From Bacteroidia bacterium (GTDB lineage Bacteria; Bacteroidota; Bacteroidia; NS11-12g; UBA955), in assembly GCA_023228875.1 (NCBI GenBank), contig JALOAG010000002.1:244524-308523 (forward strand): DNA of 64,000 bases, in the 5' to 3' direction. A program made the position numbers and the translations under genes. The stretch's first letter is position 1. Every line of letters begins with the position of its first letter. The notes below the pieces were generated by a model. The model searched no databases, was not told the origin of the DNA, and saw nothing but the letters and a program-made list of their open reading frames with translations. Below are positions 26,607 to 37,100 of this stretch, piece by piece.

Positions 26607-27637
26607 ACGTGATGCCAGCCTTGTGCTTCTAATTTATGTTTATTGCCATTCTTGGATATAAGATTAATTCCTTCGCTTTGTTCAGTAACATATCCGATTA
26701 CGCTGATATCTACACTGTTTTTAATCTTATCGTAGTCATCTTGTTTGAGTGTAAATAATAGTTCATAATCTTCTCCGCCATTTAATGCACATACCGTTGG
26801 GTCTAATCCAAATTCACGTGCTTTACTATATGTGGTCTGGTCAATTGGCAATTTTTCTTCATAAATTACAAAGCCTACATTGGAATGTTTTGATAAATGG
26901 TGTAACTCACTGCTAATTCCATCCGATACATCAATCATGGAGGTAGGGTGAATATGTAGATTTTTGAACAAATCAATTATGTCAACTCTTGCTTCAGGTT
27001 TTAATTGTCTTTGCAAAATATAATCATTGCCTTCCATGTCCGGTTGAATTTCTGGGTTTTCAAGAAATAATCTTTTTTCTCTTTCTAAAAGCATATACCC
27101 AACATAAGCACTTCCCAAATCGCCACTCACACAGACAAGTTCAGCTTTTGTCGCTCCCTTACGATACACTACTTCTTTCTTTTCAACAAAGCCAATGGCT
27201 GTAACAGAAATAAAGAAACCTTTATGTGAAGACGAGGTATCCCCACCAACCAAATCAACGGTATAATGTTCACATGCAGCCTTGATTCCTGCATACACTT
27301 CTTCAATAGCTTCTAATGTAATTTTACTGCTCAACCCAATGGATACAACAATCTGGCTTGCGTGTCCGTTCATTGCTGCAATATCTGAGATATTTGATGC
27401 CACTGCTTTATAACCCAAATGTTTTAAAGGAGTATAAACGAAATCAAAATGCACGCCTTCTAATAAAATGTCGTTGCAAACAAGCATGTACTTTGTGCCG
27501 CAATCAATAACCGCTGCATCGTCACCAACACCTTGCACGGTCGTGGGCTGAGTATTGGTAAATTTAGATGTCAAATGGTCTATCAACCCGAACTCTCCTA
27601 AGGATTCAATTTTTGTCTTTTCTGTATTTTTAAACAT
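26603..27637 (-). CDS. thiL: Thiamine-monophosphate kinase ThiL
   Basis: A 344-residue AIR-synthase-fold kinase that makes thiamine diphosphate from thiamine phosphate. Characteristic motifs are GVGDDAAVID near the N-terminus (Mg-ATP binding), SDIAAMNGHASQIVVSIGL, LVGGDTSSSHKG, CVSGDLGSAYVGYMLL, IDVSDGISSELHHL and ALNGGEDYELLFTL. The sequence order is standard. It is a single gene, convergent with rsmE, with -7 element TACTTTTG 22 nt upstream. No TPP riboswitch is visible in the 55 bp before it. Confidence 0.95.
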   Translation of the reverse strand: MFKNTEKTKIESLGEFGLIDHLTSKFTNTQPTTVQGVGDDAAVIDCGTKYMLVCNDILLEGVHFDFVYTPLKHLGYKAVASNISDIAAMNGHASQIVVSIGLSSKITLEAIEEVYAGIKAACEHYTVDLVGGDTSSSHKGFFISVTAIGFVEKKEVVYRKGATKAELVCVSGDLGSAYVGYMLLEREKRLFLENPEIQPDMEGNDYILQRQLKPEARVDIIDLFKNLHIHPTSMIDVSDGISSELHHLSKHSNVGFVIYEEKLPIDQTTYSKAREFGLDPTVCALNGGEDYELLFTLKQDDYDKIKNSVDISVIGYVTEQSEGINLISKNGNKHKLEAQGWHHV

Positions 27638-27658
27638 TTTTGGCTTATTTTAGCATTG

Positions 27659-27666
27659 CAAAAGTA
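27659..27666 (-). promoter_or_regulatory. -7 promoter element for thiL
   Basis: TACTTTTG on the minus strand, 22 nt before the thiL start codon. No -33 TTG at canonical spacing. Confidence 0.4.
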
Positions 27667-27692
27667 AACTTAAACTTTCAATACCACTTAGC

Positions 27693-28388
27693 ATGACCAA
27701 AAGTCAAATATTGAGCAATATTCTGAATTCGCTTTATCCTAATCTTTGTCCGGGATGTAATGCAGTATTGCCAAATACAGAGATGGTAATTTGTGGTCAT
27801 TGTGAATTAAATCTACCTGTTACAGATTATCACCAGTTGTCTGAAAACCCTGTTGCTAAACTCTTTTGGGGTAAAATTGACTTTGTAAATGCCACTTCAT
27901 TTTTGAAATTTAACAAAAAAGGCATAGTGCAAGGAATGATGCACCAGTTGAAATATCATGGGAACAAAAGGATAGGGGAGTTTCTAGGATATAAATTCGG
28001 TGAAGTATTGCACAATTCATCTTTTATGGAAGGTATAAATGGAATCATTCCTCTGCCATTGCATCCACGTAAATTGGTGCTTAGGGGATATAACCAATCC
28101 GAGTATATTGCTATTGGAATGTCAAAGTCGCTTAATATTCCGTTGCTTAATCATTTTGTTGAGCGGGCAGTTAATAATATTTCTCAAACCAAAATTGCAG
28201 GTGTGGACAGACATCAGAATGTTCAAAATATTTTTGCACTGAGACCCAATCATACGATTGGTAATCAACATTTATTAATAGTTGATGATACCATTACAAC
28301 CGGAGCAACATTGGAATCTCTTGGGAGGCTGATTACTACACAAACAAACTGTAGGGTTTCGTTTGCGACAATTGCATCAGTAGTCTAA
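27693..28388 (+). CDS. comF: ComF family phosphoribosyltransferase-like protein
   Basis: A 231-residue protein. The N-terminal four-cysteine zinc site (LCPGCNAV ... ICGHCELN, about 18-40) is followed by a type I phosphoribosyltransferase domain with PRPP loop LLIVDDTITTGATLESL (about 195-212). The middle motif GIIPLPLHPRKLVLRGYNQSEYIA is typical of ComF/GntX. ComF is required for DNA uptake in transformable bacteria and acts in the cytoplasm; enzymatic activity is uncertain. It is convergent with purL, sharing 4 nt. Confidence 0.88.
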   Translation: MTKSQILSNILNSLYPNLCPGCNAVLPNTEMVICGHCELNLPVTDYHQLSENPVAKLFWGKIDFVNATSFLKFNKKGIVQGMMHQLKYHGNKRIGEFLGYKFGEVLHNSSFMEGINGIIPLPLHPRKLVLRGYNQSEYIAIGMSKSLNIPLLNHFVERAVNNISQTKIAGVDRHQNVQNIFALRPNHTIGNQHLLIVDDTITTGATLESLGRLITTQTNCRVSFATIASVV

Positions 28389-30604
28389 TTTACTTTGTTA
28401 GCAATAGCATTATCGTAAATTTCCTTGAATTCTTCTATAGAGCCAAAAGTGGTGTTATTGATTTGCAACAGGTTGCCTTTTGCAACACCTATAAAACCAA
28501 ATGGAACTTGTGTTGATAACAACAATTTTTCAAACTCAGATTGTGCATTCGGATGAATACTAACAAGCACTCTGCTTTGCGCCTCGCCAAACAATAAAGA
28601 GTCTAAACGGTGTTCTTGGTTTATATTCACTTCAAATCCTATATTATTTTCAAACGATTTTTCCATTAAACCAATGAACAAACCTCCTTCTGACAAATCA
28701 TGAGCGGATTGCAACAAACCTTGTCTAATGGATTTTTTTATCACTTCTTGCAAATTCCACTCTTCATCTAAATTGAAATAAGGAGCAGGAGAGTGGTTTA
28801 CATTGAGATATTTTGCTAAATACTGAGAAGAATTAATGCAATTTACATTCTTACCTAAGAGATAAATCAAATCACCTTCATTCTTAAAAGACAATCCGGT
28901 GTGTAAAGAAGAGTCTTCAAGCAGTCCAATCATTCCGATAGAAGGGGTTGGGAAAACTGCTGTACCGTCAGAACTTTGATTGTAAAAACTAACATTTCCG
29001 CCTGTTACTGGGGTTTGGAACTTGAGACAAGCTGAACGCATACCATCAATTGCATGTTTAAATTGGTAATATACGCCTTTGTCATAAGGATTTCCAAAAT
29101 TCAAACAGTTCGTAACCCCGGTAGGAACTCCTCCTGAACAAACAATATTTCTAGCAGCTTCTGCAACCGCAATTGCTGTACCGGTCTCAGGATTTGCATA
29201 AACGTAACGCGAATTGCAATCAACAGTCATTGCAATTGAGCGATTGGTGTTTTTGATTTTAACTATGGCTGCATCACTTGCTTTTCTTGTACTTTGATTT
29301 ACTGTTCCAACCATGCTATCGTATTGTTGATAGACCCAACGTTTAGAAGCAATGTTAGGAGTTCCAGTCAAGAACTTAGCAACTTTGATAGCTGATGTAA
29401 AATCAATATCAGGGATTTGGTTTAACGAAAATTTTCTAATTTCAGCAAAATAAGCAGGTTCCGCCCATTCCCTGTGATATACAGGGGCACCGCCACCTAA
29501 CACAAGGCTTTCTGCAGGCATTTCGGCATCTACTTCTCCTTGCATTAAATATCTAACATTTCCTGTGTTTGTTACCACACCTATATGGGCATATTCAACT
29601 TCCCATTTCTTAAATATTTCTTCTGCCAAATGTTCTTTTCCTTTTTTCAACACCACTAACATTCTTTCTTGTGATTCTGACAAAAGCATTTCCCAGCCTT
29701 TCATGTTGGCTTGTCTGAGCGGAACTTTATCTAACCAAATATCCATACCGGTTTTGCTTTTGGCACACATTTCACTGGTAGAACAAGCAATACCCGCAGC
29801 CCCCATATCTTGCATTCCAACAACAGCACCGGTTTCTATCAGTTCCAAAGATGCCTCTAAAATTAATTTTTCAAAAAATGGGTCGCCTACTTGTACAGAA
29901 GGCAGGTCATCCGCTGCATTTTCACCAATGTCTTTTGAAGCAAATGCTGCACCATGAATACCGTCTTTGCCCGTTGTTGAGCCAAAGATGTAAACGGGAT
30001 TGCCTATGCCGTCAGCTACTGCAGAAATCGTTTTTCCAACTCTTGCAATACCAACACTCATTGCATTCACCAAGATATTGGTTTCATAACAATCATCAAA
30101 GTAAACTTCACCACCAACAGTAGGAATTCCAAAAGCATTTCCATAATCTCCTATACCTTTCACCACACCATTTACAAGCCATTTGGTTCTTTTTGTGTCA
30201 ATATTACCAAATCGCAGGCTGTTAAGTTGAGCAATCGGACGTGCTCCCATTGAGAAAATATCTCTATTAATTCCGCCTACTCCTGTTGCTGCACCTTGAT
30301 ATGGCTCTATTGCGCTGGGATGGTTATGTGATTCAATTTTAAAAGCACATGCCAATCCGTCTCCTATATCCACTAAACCTGCGTTCTCTTCACCGGCCTT
30401 TGCAAGCATAAATGGTCCTTCTTTAGGAAGGGTTTTAAGCCAAACAATCGAATTCTTATAAGAACAATGTTCACTCCACATCACAGAGTAAACACTTAGT
30501 TCTGAAAAGTTAGGGGTACGCCCTAAAATTTTCTTGATTTTGTCAAATTCTTCGGCTGTAAGCCCTAATGATATTGCAGTTTCTACGGTTGGGAGCTTTT
30601 CCAT
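28385..30604 (-). CDS. purL: Phosphoribosylformylglycinamidine synthase subunit PurL
   Basis: A 739-residue ATP-dependent synthetase for step four of purine biosynthesis. It is the short PurL form that works with separate PurQ (glutaminase) and PurS. It consists of two AIR-synthase-like halves. Motifs include MWSEHCSYKNS, KIESHNHPSAIEPYQGAATGVGG, QDMGAAGIACSTSEM and, in the second half, TGGNVSFYNQ and SAHDLSEGGL. purQ and purS are not nearby. The gene stands alone on the minus strand, 54 nt downstream of the APC permease. Confidence 0.96.
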   Translation of the reverse strand: MEKLPTVETAISLGLTAEEFDKIKKILGRTPNFSELSVYSVMWSEHCSYKNSIVWLKTLPKEGPFMLAKAGEENAGLVDIGDGLACAFKIESHNHPSAIEPYQGAATGVGGINRDIFSMGARPIAQLNSLRFGNIDTKRTKWLVNGVVKGIGDYGNAFGIPTVGGEVYFDDCYETNILVNAMSVGIARVGKTISAVADGIGNPVYIFGSTTGKDGIHGAAFASKDIGENAADDLPSVQVGDPFFEKLILEASLELIETGAVVGMQDMGAAGIACSTSEMCAKSKTGMDIWLDKVPLRQANMKGWEMLLSESQERMLVVLKKGKEHLAEEIFKKWEVEYAHIGVVTNTGNVRYLMQGEVDAEMPAESLVLGGGAPVYHREWAEPAYFAEIRKFSLNQIPDIDFTSAIKVAKFLTGTPNIASKRWVYQQYDSMVGTVNQSTRKASDAAIVKIKNTNRSIAMTVDCNSRYVYANPETGTAIAVAEAARNIVCSGGVPTGVTNCLNFGNPYDKGVYYQFKHAIDGMRSACLKFQTPVTGGNVSFYNQSSDGTAVFPTPSIGMIGLLEDSSLHTGLSFKNEGDLIYLLGKNVNCINSSQYLAKYLNVNHSPAPYFNLDEEWNLQEVIKKSIRQGLLQSAHDLSEGGLFIGLMEKSFENNIGFEVNINQEHRLDSLLFGEAQSRVLVSIHPNAQSEFEKLLLSTQVPFGFIGVAKGNLLQINNTTFGSIEEFKEIYDNAIANKVN

Positions 30605-30658
30605 TATTGTTTTTTTTTGAGCGCGAAATTAGTGTTTTTGAGAGGAAGAAAGAAATGA

Positions 30659-32086
30659 TTATTGACTTAAAGCCTTTGATAATTTCTTTTTCCAAAAATA
30701 ATAAAAGGGGAGTCCTGAGAAGATAAGAAACAAGCCGGTGAATGACTTTTCAGGAGATTCAATAAAGGTAACTACTAATAACACAATGCAGAAAATACAA
30801 AAGATGATAGGTATAACAGGGTATCCTATTGTTTTATAGGGTCTTGTGGTGTGGCTTGCTTTTTTTCTTAAAATAATGACACCAAAAACGATTAATCCAT
30901 AAAAAGAAAAAGCCACGATGACCACCAAATCTGTCAATAAATCAAATGAGCCTGAGAATACTAGTAAACAGGCCCATACACATTGAAGTATCAGCGAATT
31001 ATGCGGTGTGTTGTATTTTGAATGAGTTTTCTTAATTCTTTCAAAGAACAAACCTTTTTTTGCCATTGCATAATATATCCTTGCTGAAGCTAAAATGGTT
31101 GCATTGGTGCAACCCAAGGTGGCAATAAGAATCATTGAACTAATAATATGTGCGCCACCGTTGCCAAAGATTTTGTCTATTACCAATACTGCAGCAATTT
31201 TATTCTCGTCTTTAGTGGTTTCTCTAATAATGTCATCAATTGGCATCACATATAAGTATGCTGCATTGACCAAGACATAAAGAAAAACAATAATCAACAA
31301 TCCAATAGTAACAGCTCGTGAAATGTCTTTTTCGGGTTTTTCCAACTCCTCACCAACAAAACCTAATGACATCCAACCTTCATAAGCCCAAAAGGCGTGT
31401 CTCATGGCTACAATTATAGCTCCTATTAGTCCCCATAAACTTAATTTTTCAACAGAAACAACAGTTGATGGAGTCGTAAAAGTGTGAGCATTGCCCACAG
31501 AGCTACCAAAGGAAATCATGACAATCATTAAAATACACAAGATGATAATGACTGTGAAAATCATGCTTAAGTTCCCGCCCCATTTGGCTCCGCGAATATT
31601 CACAAGACTTAAAATAGCAATAAGTGCACAAGCAATAAGCTTGGCACCAATATTATCCAATGGTTGGATGCCCAAAATGGAAAATGAAGCAAGATGTTCC
31701 GGTAGGTGAGGTAATTCAATATATGTGCCTATAGCCCCAGCGAACACAAAAGCAATAGATGCTATGGCAGCACTTTGAATTACTGTAAAAGAAGCCCAAC
31801 CATAAAGGAATGAAATAGTTTTGCCATAAATTTTTTCAAGCCATGCAAAAGGACCTCCGGATTCCGGGTACATTGAGCCTAATTCAGCAATACTCCACAT
31901 ACCAAAAAGTGTAAGCAATCCTGCTAAAGCAAATGCTGCAACCACAAGAAGGGGAGACCCTAATGTGTCTGACATGGGTGCAACTTTCTTGAAAACACCG
32001 GAACCTATGATTGAACTGATGACTATGACTATAGCCATCCGCAATCCAAATGATTTTTTTAAACCTTTATGGGTAACATTTTCCAT
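30659..32086 (-). CDS. APC-superfamily amino acid permease
   Basis: A 475-residue integral membrane protein with about 12 transmembrane helices. The N-terminus has the APC signature (LRMAIVIVISSIIGSGVFKKVAP: GSG of the unwound helix 1) and a helix 6 region HAFWAYEGWMSLGFVGEELEKPEKDIS. It is probably an amino-acid/proton symporter or exchanger of the LAT/YfnA type; substrate undetermined. The short N-terminal tail and the C-terminal Lys-rich end face the cytoplasm. It lies 38 nt downstream of a small lipoprotein gene and may share its transcript. Confidence 0.88.
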   Translation of the reverse strand: MENVTHKGLKKSFGLRMAIVIVISSIIGSGVFKKVAPMSDTLGSPLLVVAAFALAGLLTLFGMWSIAELGSMYPESGGPFAWLEKIYGKTISFLYGWASFTVIQSAAIASIAFVFAGAIGTYIELPHLPEHLASFSILGIQPLDNIGAKLIACALIAILSLVNIRGAKWGGNLSMIFTVIIILCILMIVMISFGSSVGNAHTFTTPSTVVSVEKLSLWGLIGAIIVAMRHAFWAYEGWMSLGFVGEELEKPEKDISRAVTIGLLIIVFLYVLVNAAYLYVMPIDDIIRETTKDENKIAAVLVIDKIFGNGGAHIISSMILIATLGCTNATILASARIYYAMAKKGLFFERIKKTHSKYNTPHNSLILQCVWACLLVFSGSFDLLTDLVVIVAFSFYGLIVFGVIILRKKASHTTRPYKTIGYPVIPIIFCIFCIVLLVVTFIESPEKSFTGLFLIFSGLPFYYFWKKKLSKALSQ

Positions 32087-32124
32087 GATTTATGTTGCCA
32101 TAAGGCTTTGTTGTAAGTGATTAA

Positions 32125-32307
32125 TTATTTGACCTTAAATTTTTCCGACATTGCACGCTTCATGGAGTCCATTTTCTCTTGATCCTTTTTCATCATATCA
32201 TCTACCTCAGTTTGTTCATCTTGAGTCAATGTGCCATTGCCACCGGAACATGCGGTCCAAATAGAAAAATATACTCCAATACAAAGAAGCAAATAGTACT
32301 TTCTCAT
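32125..32307 (-). CDS. Small lipoprotein
   Basis: A 60-residue protein with a clear lipoprotein signal (MRKYYLLLCIGVYFSIWTAC, lipobox WTAC) and a mature part of only about 40 residues. That part is acidic-basic helical sequence (DEQTEVDDMMKKDQEKMDSMKRAM) likely to form a single amphipathic helix or short coiled coil. Its ATG overlaps the stop of the acyl-CoA dehydrogenase gene (ATGA, 32304-32307). Such coupling is strong evidence that the small gene is translated. Function unknown. Confidence 0.65.
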   Translation of the reverse strand: MRKYYLLLCIGVYFSIWTACSGGNGTLTQDEQTEVDDMMKKDQEKMDSMKRAMSEKFKVK

Positions 32308-33443
32308 TTTAGAATAGTACGTGAAATAACAACTTTCTGAACTTCGCTGGTTCCTTCATAGATCTGTGTAATCTTAGCGTCACGCATCAATCTTTCAACG
32401 TGATACTCTCTTACATATCCATAGCCACCATGAATTTGAACTGCTTCAGTTGTAACCTTCATGGCAGTCTCGGCTGCATATAACTTAGCCATTGAACTTG
32501 CTAAACCATAATCTAAATGTTGATCTTTTAACCAAGCAGCTTTAAGACATAATAAGCGTGCGGCTTCAATTTCAGTAGCCATGTCAGCCAGTTTGAACTG
32601 AATAGCTTGGTGGTTCATAATTTCTGTTCCAAAGGCTTTTCTTTGTTTAGAATAAGCCAGAGAGAGTTCATAAGCACCGGATGCAATTCCTAAGGCTTGA
32701 GAAGCAATACCAATTCTTCCACCGGCAAGCACTTTCATTGCAAACTTGAACCCAAATCCATCGTCTCCTATTCTATTTTCTTTAGGAACTTTTACATCAG
32801 TAAACATGAGCGAATGAGTATTAGAGGCTCTAATTCCCATTTTGTCTTCTTTCTTTCCAATGTGAAAACCTTCCCAATTTTTCTCTACTATAAATGCATT
32901 AATACCGTGATGTCCTTTTTCAGGATGCGTCTGAGCTATTACGATAAATGTATCTGCTGTGCTACCATTGGTAATCCAATTTTTTGTACCGTTTAAAAGG
33001 TAATAGTTACCTTTGTCTTCTGCAATTGTTTTTTGAGAGGTTGCATCAGAACCGGCTTCGGGTTCTGACAAGCAAAATGCTCCGTGTACTTCGCCTTTAG
33101 CCAAAGGAACCAGATACTTTTGTTTTTGTTCTTCTGTACCAAATTCTTCTAATCCCCAACAAACCAAAGAGTTGTTCACGCTCATGCACACGCTTACAGA
33201 AGCATCTACTTTTGAAATTTCTTCCATTGCCAATACATATGACACGCAATCCATTCCGCTACCGCCATATTGCGGAGAAACCATCATTCCCATAAAACCT
33301 AATTCTCCAAGTTTCTTAATTTGTTCTGCGGGGAATTTTTCGTGAATATCGCGCTCTATAACACCCGGTAATAACTCTGTTTGAGCAAAATCTCTTGCTG
33401 CCTGAACTACAGCTTTTTGTTCTTCTGATAATTGAAAATCCAT
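32304..33443 (-). CDS. Acyl-CoA dehydrogenase (short-chain/butyryl type)
   Basis: A 379-residue FAD flavoenzyme that introduces the alpha-beta double bond in acyl-CoA. Motifs: CLSEPEAGSDATSQ (FAD/substrate loop), LNGTKNWITNGSTADTF, GRIGIASQALGIASGAYE, and QIHGGYGYVREYHVERLMRDAKITQIYEGTSEVQ. The catalytic base is Glu of YEGTSE (about 363), the position used by short-chain and butyryl-CoA dehydrogenases. A promoter with both elements lies upstream (33465-33493). It is translationally coupled to a small lipoprotein gene, an unexpected partner. Electron-transfer flavoprotein genes are not in the window. Confidence 0.92.
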   Translation of the reverse strand: MDFQLSEEQKAVVQAARDFAQTELLPGVIERDIHEKFPAEQIKKLGELGFMGMMVSPQYGGSGMDCVSYVLAMEEISKVDASVSVCMSVNNSLVCWGLEEFGTEEQKQKYLVPLAKGEVHGAFCLSEPEAGSDATSQKTIAEDKGNYYLLNGTKNWITNGSTADTFIVIAQTHPEKGHHGINAFIVEKNWEGFHIGKKEDKMGIRASNTHSLMFTDVKVPKENRIGDDGFGFKFAMKVLAGGRIGIASQALGIASGAYELSLAYSKQRKAFGTEIMNHQAIQFKLADMATEIEAARLLCLKAAWLKDQHLDYGLASSMAKLYAAETAMKVTTEAVQIHGGYGYVREYHVERLMRDAKITQIYEGTSEVQKVVISRTILK

Positions 33444-33464
33444 ACGTTGGTTTGTTTGGTGCGC

Positions 33465-33493
33465 AAAATTAGTTCTTTTGCCTTAATCGACAA
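33465..33493 (-). promoter_or_regulatory. Promoter of the acyl-CoA dehydrogenase gene
   Basis: Minus strand: TTG at 33493-33491, 18-nt spacer, TAATTTTG at 33472-33465, then 21 nt to the start codon. Both elements and the spacing fit the Bacteroidota consensus. Confidence 0.55.
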
Positions 33494-33620
33494 GTGCAGT
33501 TTTATTAATCTGCTTTCAATGAAAAAATAGTCTTATTGCGACTTTGAGATTTGTTTTTTATCAAAATATCAACCTGAATTTTAACACGAATAAACCGTTA
33601 TGAAACTGTTAATTTACTTA

Positions 33621-34127
33621 TCAGCTCTCAAATTCGACCATTATTTTGTTTTTCTCAATGGCTTGTCTTTCAGTCACGTGTACCGCTTTGATGTTGCCAT
33701 CCATTGGGCTTTTGATAATGTTTTCCATTTTCATTGCTTCGAGTATCAGTAATGAATCACCTTTGCGTACTGTATCACCCGGTTTTACCAATGTTTTGAG
33801 TACTAAACCCGGCATAGGGGATTTTACAAGGCTGGCTCCTTTATTCATCAACTTGTCAAATCCCAAGTTCTTGAGTAATTCATTCATAGGGTCTGAAATG
33901 CTTAACTCCATTAACTTTCCATTAATTTTCAGTTTTACTGTTTTGTTTTCTCTGTCAACTTTTGAAACAGCAATCCTGTATGAAGCATTATTGACAATCA
34001 GGAAAGCGAGTTCACCTTTTTTTATCCATTTGAAACTGCGCTCTACCTGCTCTCCGTTTATGAGCACTTGATTGGAATCAGTAGAACAAGTCAAAGTGCT
34101 ATCTTGAAAACTAATTGTGAAATTCAT
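33621..34127 (-). CDS. Biotin carboxyl carrier protein subunit of an acyl-CoA carboxylase
   Basis: A 168-residue protein. The N-terminal beta-rich domain (about 1-95) is followed by a biotinyl/lipoyl attachment domain (about 98-168) containing SPMPGLV and the biotinylation motif EAMKMEN, with Lys about 133 as acceptor. This layout is that of BCCP subunits of propionyl-/methylcrotonyl-/acetyl-CoA carboxylases in Bacteroidota. No carboxyltransferase or biotin carboxylase gene is next to it, so its partner enzyme is uncertain. It starts 8 nt after the stop of a large T9SS protein gene, an odd operon partner. Confidence 0.9.
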   Translation of the reverse strand: MNFTISFQDSTLTCSTDSNQVLINGEQVERSFKWIKKGELAFLIVNNASYRIAVSKVDRENKTVKLKINGKLMELSISDPMNELLKNLGFDKLMNKGASLVKSPMPGLVLKTLVKPGDTVRKGDSLLILEAMKMENIIKSPMDGNIKAVHVTERQAIEKNKIMVEFES

Positions 34128-34135
34128 GGGGTGAT

Positions 34136-37100
34136 TTAATACTTAACAAACTTGGCTGCAAAGATGTGTTTTCCATTGTTAAGTTTCAAATAATAAACAC
34201 CAGCTGCAAGTCCGTTTGTTGAAATTCGTTTTCTTGTTTCAAGGTGTTCCATGATACTTTCGAACACAATTTTGCCGTCTGATGACAATAGTTGAATTGA
34301 GTGAGAACCACCGCTTTTATTTTCAATGTCTATAAATTCATGAAATGGATTTGGATAAATTGTGATTCCATTGCCTAAAGAATATGCAGCTACAGAGGTG
34401 TTTTCTACTACATAAAAATGGGTTGTTTTTTGATTGTTATCCAAGAGTTGATCATCATCATAATGAATGACAGCTTCCATTTTGTGTAATGAGGAATCTA
34501 AGGTAGAAATATCATTGAAAAAATTATTAAAAATCAAGGTTTGAGAAGTTGCAAAACGAAGCGTGTCTGCAATAGCTTGAGAGTCTGTTCTAATAACATT
34601 GTCATTAGCATCAAGTAATCTTACTTCTAAGGTGGCATGAATAGGTTGTTGTCTTCCGTTGTTTAATACTTTGATTGAGACAAATGCTGGTATGTTTTTA
34701 CCCAAAATAAAAGTGTCATTGTGCTTAGGAATGGTAATCTCAAATAGTTCCAAGTCATTGTTAACAATACTCTCAAATGTAAATTCTAAAGTATCATTAA
34801 AAGGGTTTTGATCTTCAATTTGAAAAATGTAAGCATGGACGGTATATGTTCCTACTAATGCGGGGAAATATGCAGGAAATACTATTGTATCTCTACCTCC
34901 AAATAGGGCAGGATTCGACTTCTTAATATAGTTGTATATAATATTGTTTTCAGGTGTTTTAATTATGATGGAAACAAAAGCAGAGTCTGCAATAATCCGA
35001 GAATTGTTTTGAACAATTAGAGTGGGAGAATAAAAACCTCGGTTTACTTCCACTTCTTCTTCGTTATTGTTTTTAATCATCCCTGCTACTTCAAAATCAT
35101 AAGTTTTTGATACAATATATTGAGAATAGGCGGTGTCATTGAGTGTGTTTTCATCAGTGGAAAGTGATGTAAATGCACGAACTGCAACAATGCCTTCCGG
35201 TCTGGCATTAAAAGTACTGTCAAAACGAAGTGTATCAATGGATTTTGCAGAAAGTGAAACTGTTTTTACAAGTGTTTGGACAATCTTTCCAAGACTGTCT
35301 ATACTCTGAAAATATATGGGGAATGGTGTAAATTGATTTTTAAATCCATCATTCGCAATCACAACAATTGGTCTGTACAGATTTGATAAGTTTAAAACGC
35401 TGTCATAAGTCGGATTGATTATTGATACAACCCTTACATCATTCTCATTTCCAACTGTAAAATCAATAATCAACGTGTCATTCTTTCTGTATTGATCTGT
35501 TTCAAGCAAAGTAATAAAATATGCCTTGTAGTTCCCATCATCAGGGTATGTAAACGCTTGAGAAAAAGTAACTGTTGTTGAGTCGTCAATAAAAACCTGA
35601 ATTTTAGCAGTGTCATTATACACTAAGTTGCTGTTCTTGTATATCAAACAGACTACAGGGAAGGGCGTAAATTGATGTAGCCCGCCATAGTTTTTAACAT
35701 TGATTTTGGGTCGAATTGAGTCGATATTAGAAGGGTAGTGCTTAGCTTGTGTTGGTTCTAATGCATAATTGGCGGCAACATCATTGTCTTTGGCAACATA
35801 GAAAATCCTCACTATTGTATCATTTTTCCTATCTAAGTCTCCTGCCATGTCTGTATATGCCACAATTTTATATGTACCGGTTTTTTCAGGTATGTAATCT
35901 TTGAACCCAATAGTAACGCTTTGTCCGCCTAAGACTGACTTGGTTACACTATCTGACCAAACCGCGTTATTTTGTTCATCTATAATCTTTCCAACAATTA
36001 AGAAAGTCCTGTTGTCAAACCCAAAGTTGTCTGCTTTCACAGTGGGCATGATTGTATCAATATTATATTGATATGTCTCACCATTGAAAGGAATAAAGAC
36101 TAAGGTCATTCCTACATCAGAAAATTTACCTGCCAACACGCTGGAGGTAATGGTGTCATTCTGCTGAAATTGATCGGTGCTAAGGTTTGTGAACACTTCA
36201 ATGGTGTATTCACCTGAAAAAGTTGGGAAAAATGATTTTTCAAAAGTAATCATACGGCTATTGCCTGATGAAAGTGTGTCATAGACCGTGGATGTGTATA
36301 TTAATTGACCTCCATAATATTTGATATTACATTGAATAGCAAACGAATCCGTTTGATTATTAGTGCCTATGTTTTTAATAATTGCTTGAGGTGCAATGGT
36401 GTCAAAATTGCCGGAAATCAAAGTGTCTTTAGGAGTGAGAATACTGATGGGCGTAACATCATTGTCTGCTTGAATGCGAGGTTCAATCATAAAGCGGAAT
36501 GGTGCGTCAGGACTGAAGTCGTTCCAATTCGAGCTTCCTGTAGGAGAGGTTTCAAAGAAAGTGCCAATACGAACAGGGTCTTCATTTTGATAACCAAAAG
36601 CAATATTGTTCAACCCAATTTGTCTTACACCCACAAAAAATGTCCCATTGACAGAAATAGGTGGCCATACAGGCATGATAAACTCACCCGCTTTTGAGGT
36701 TTGGGAATCCGATTGCCACAGCAGGGTTCCCGGTTTGCCATTAGGACCGCTTGCATCCCATATTCCTATTCTAAATGGTTGATTTCCAAAACCAAACATA
36801 ACACTTATTTGGTTGATTGCTTTATTCTGAGAAGAAATAAATTTAGCTACAAAATCGCCTGTGCCTCCATTAAACCCAATTCCACCCGGTGCAGGCGGTT
36901 CCTTTAAATTGCGATAGGAGTATGTGAATGCTGTAGCTTCGCGTAAACCATCAACTGTGTCATTACTTGCTATTCCATCCGGTTCAATAACGACTAACAA
37001 TGTATCCATTCCAATATTGTTTAAATTTCTGATTGGAAATGAAAACAGTTGCTGATGGTTTTTCTTGAGACTGAAAGTTAAAGTGTCAATAAAATTATTA

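Noticed and set aside
27638..27692. TPP riboswitch before thiL
   Set aside because: The gap is only 55 bp and lacks the conserved CUGAGA/GGAUCACC-like elements of the riboswitch.
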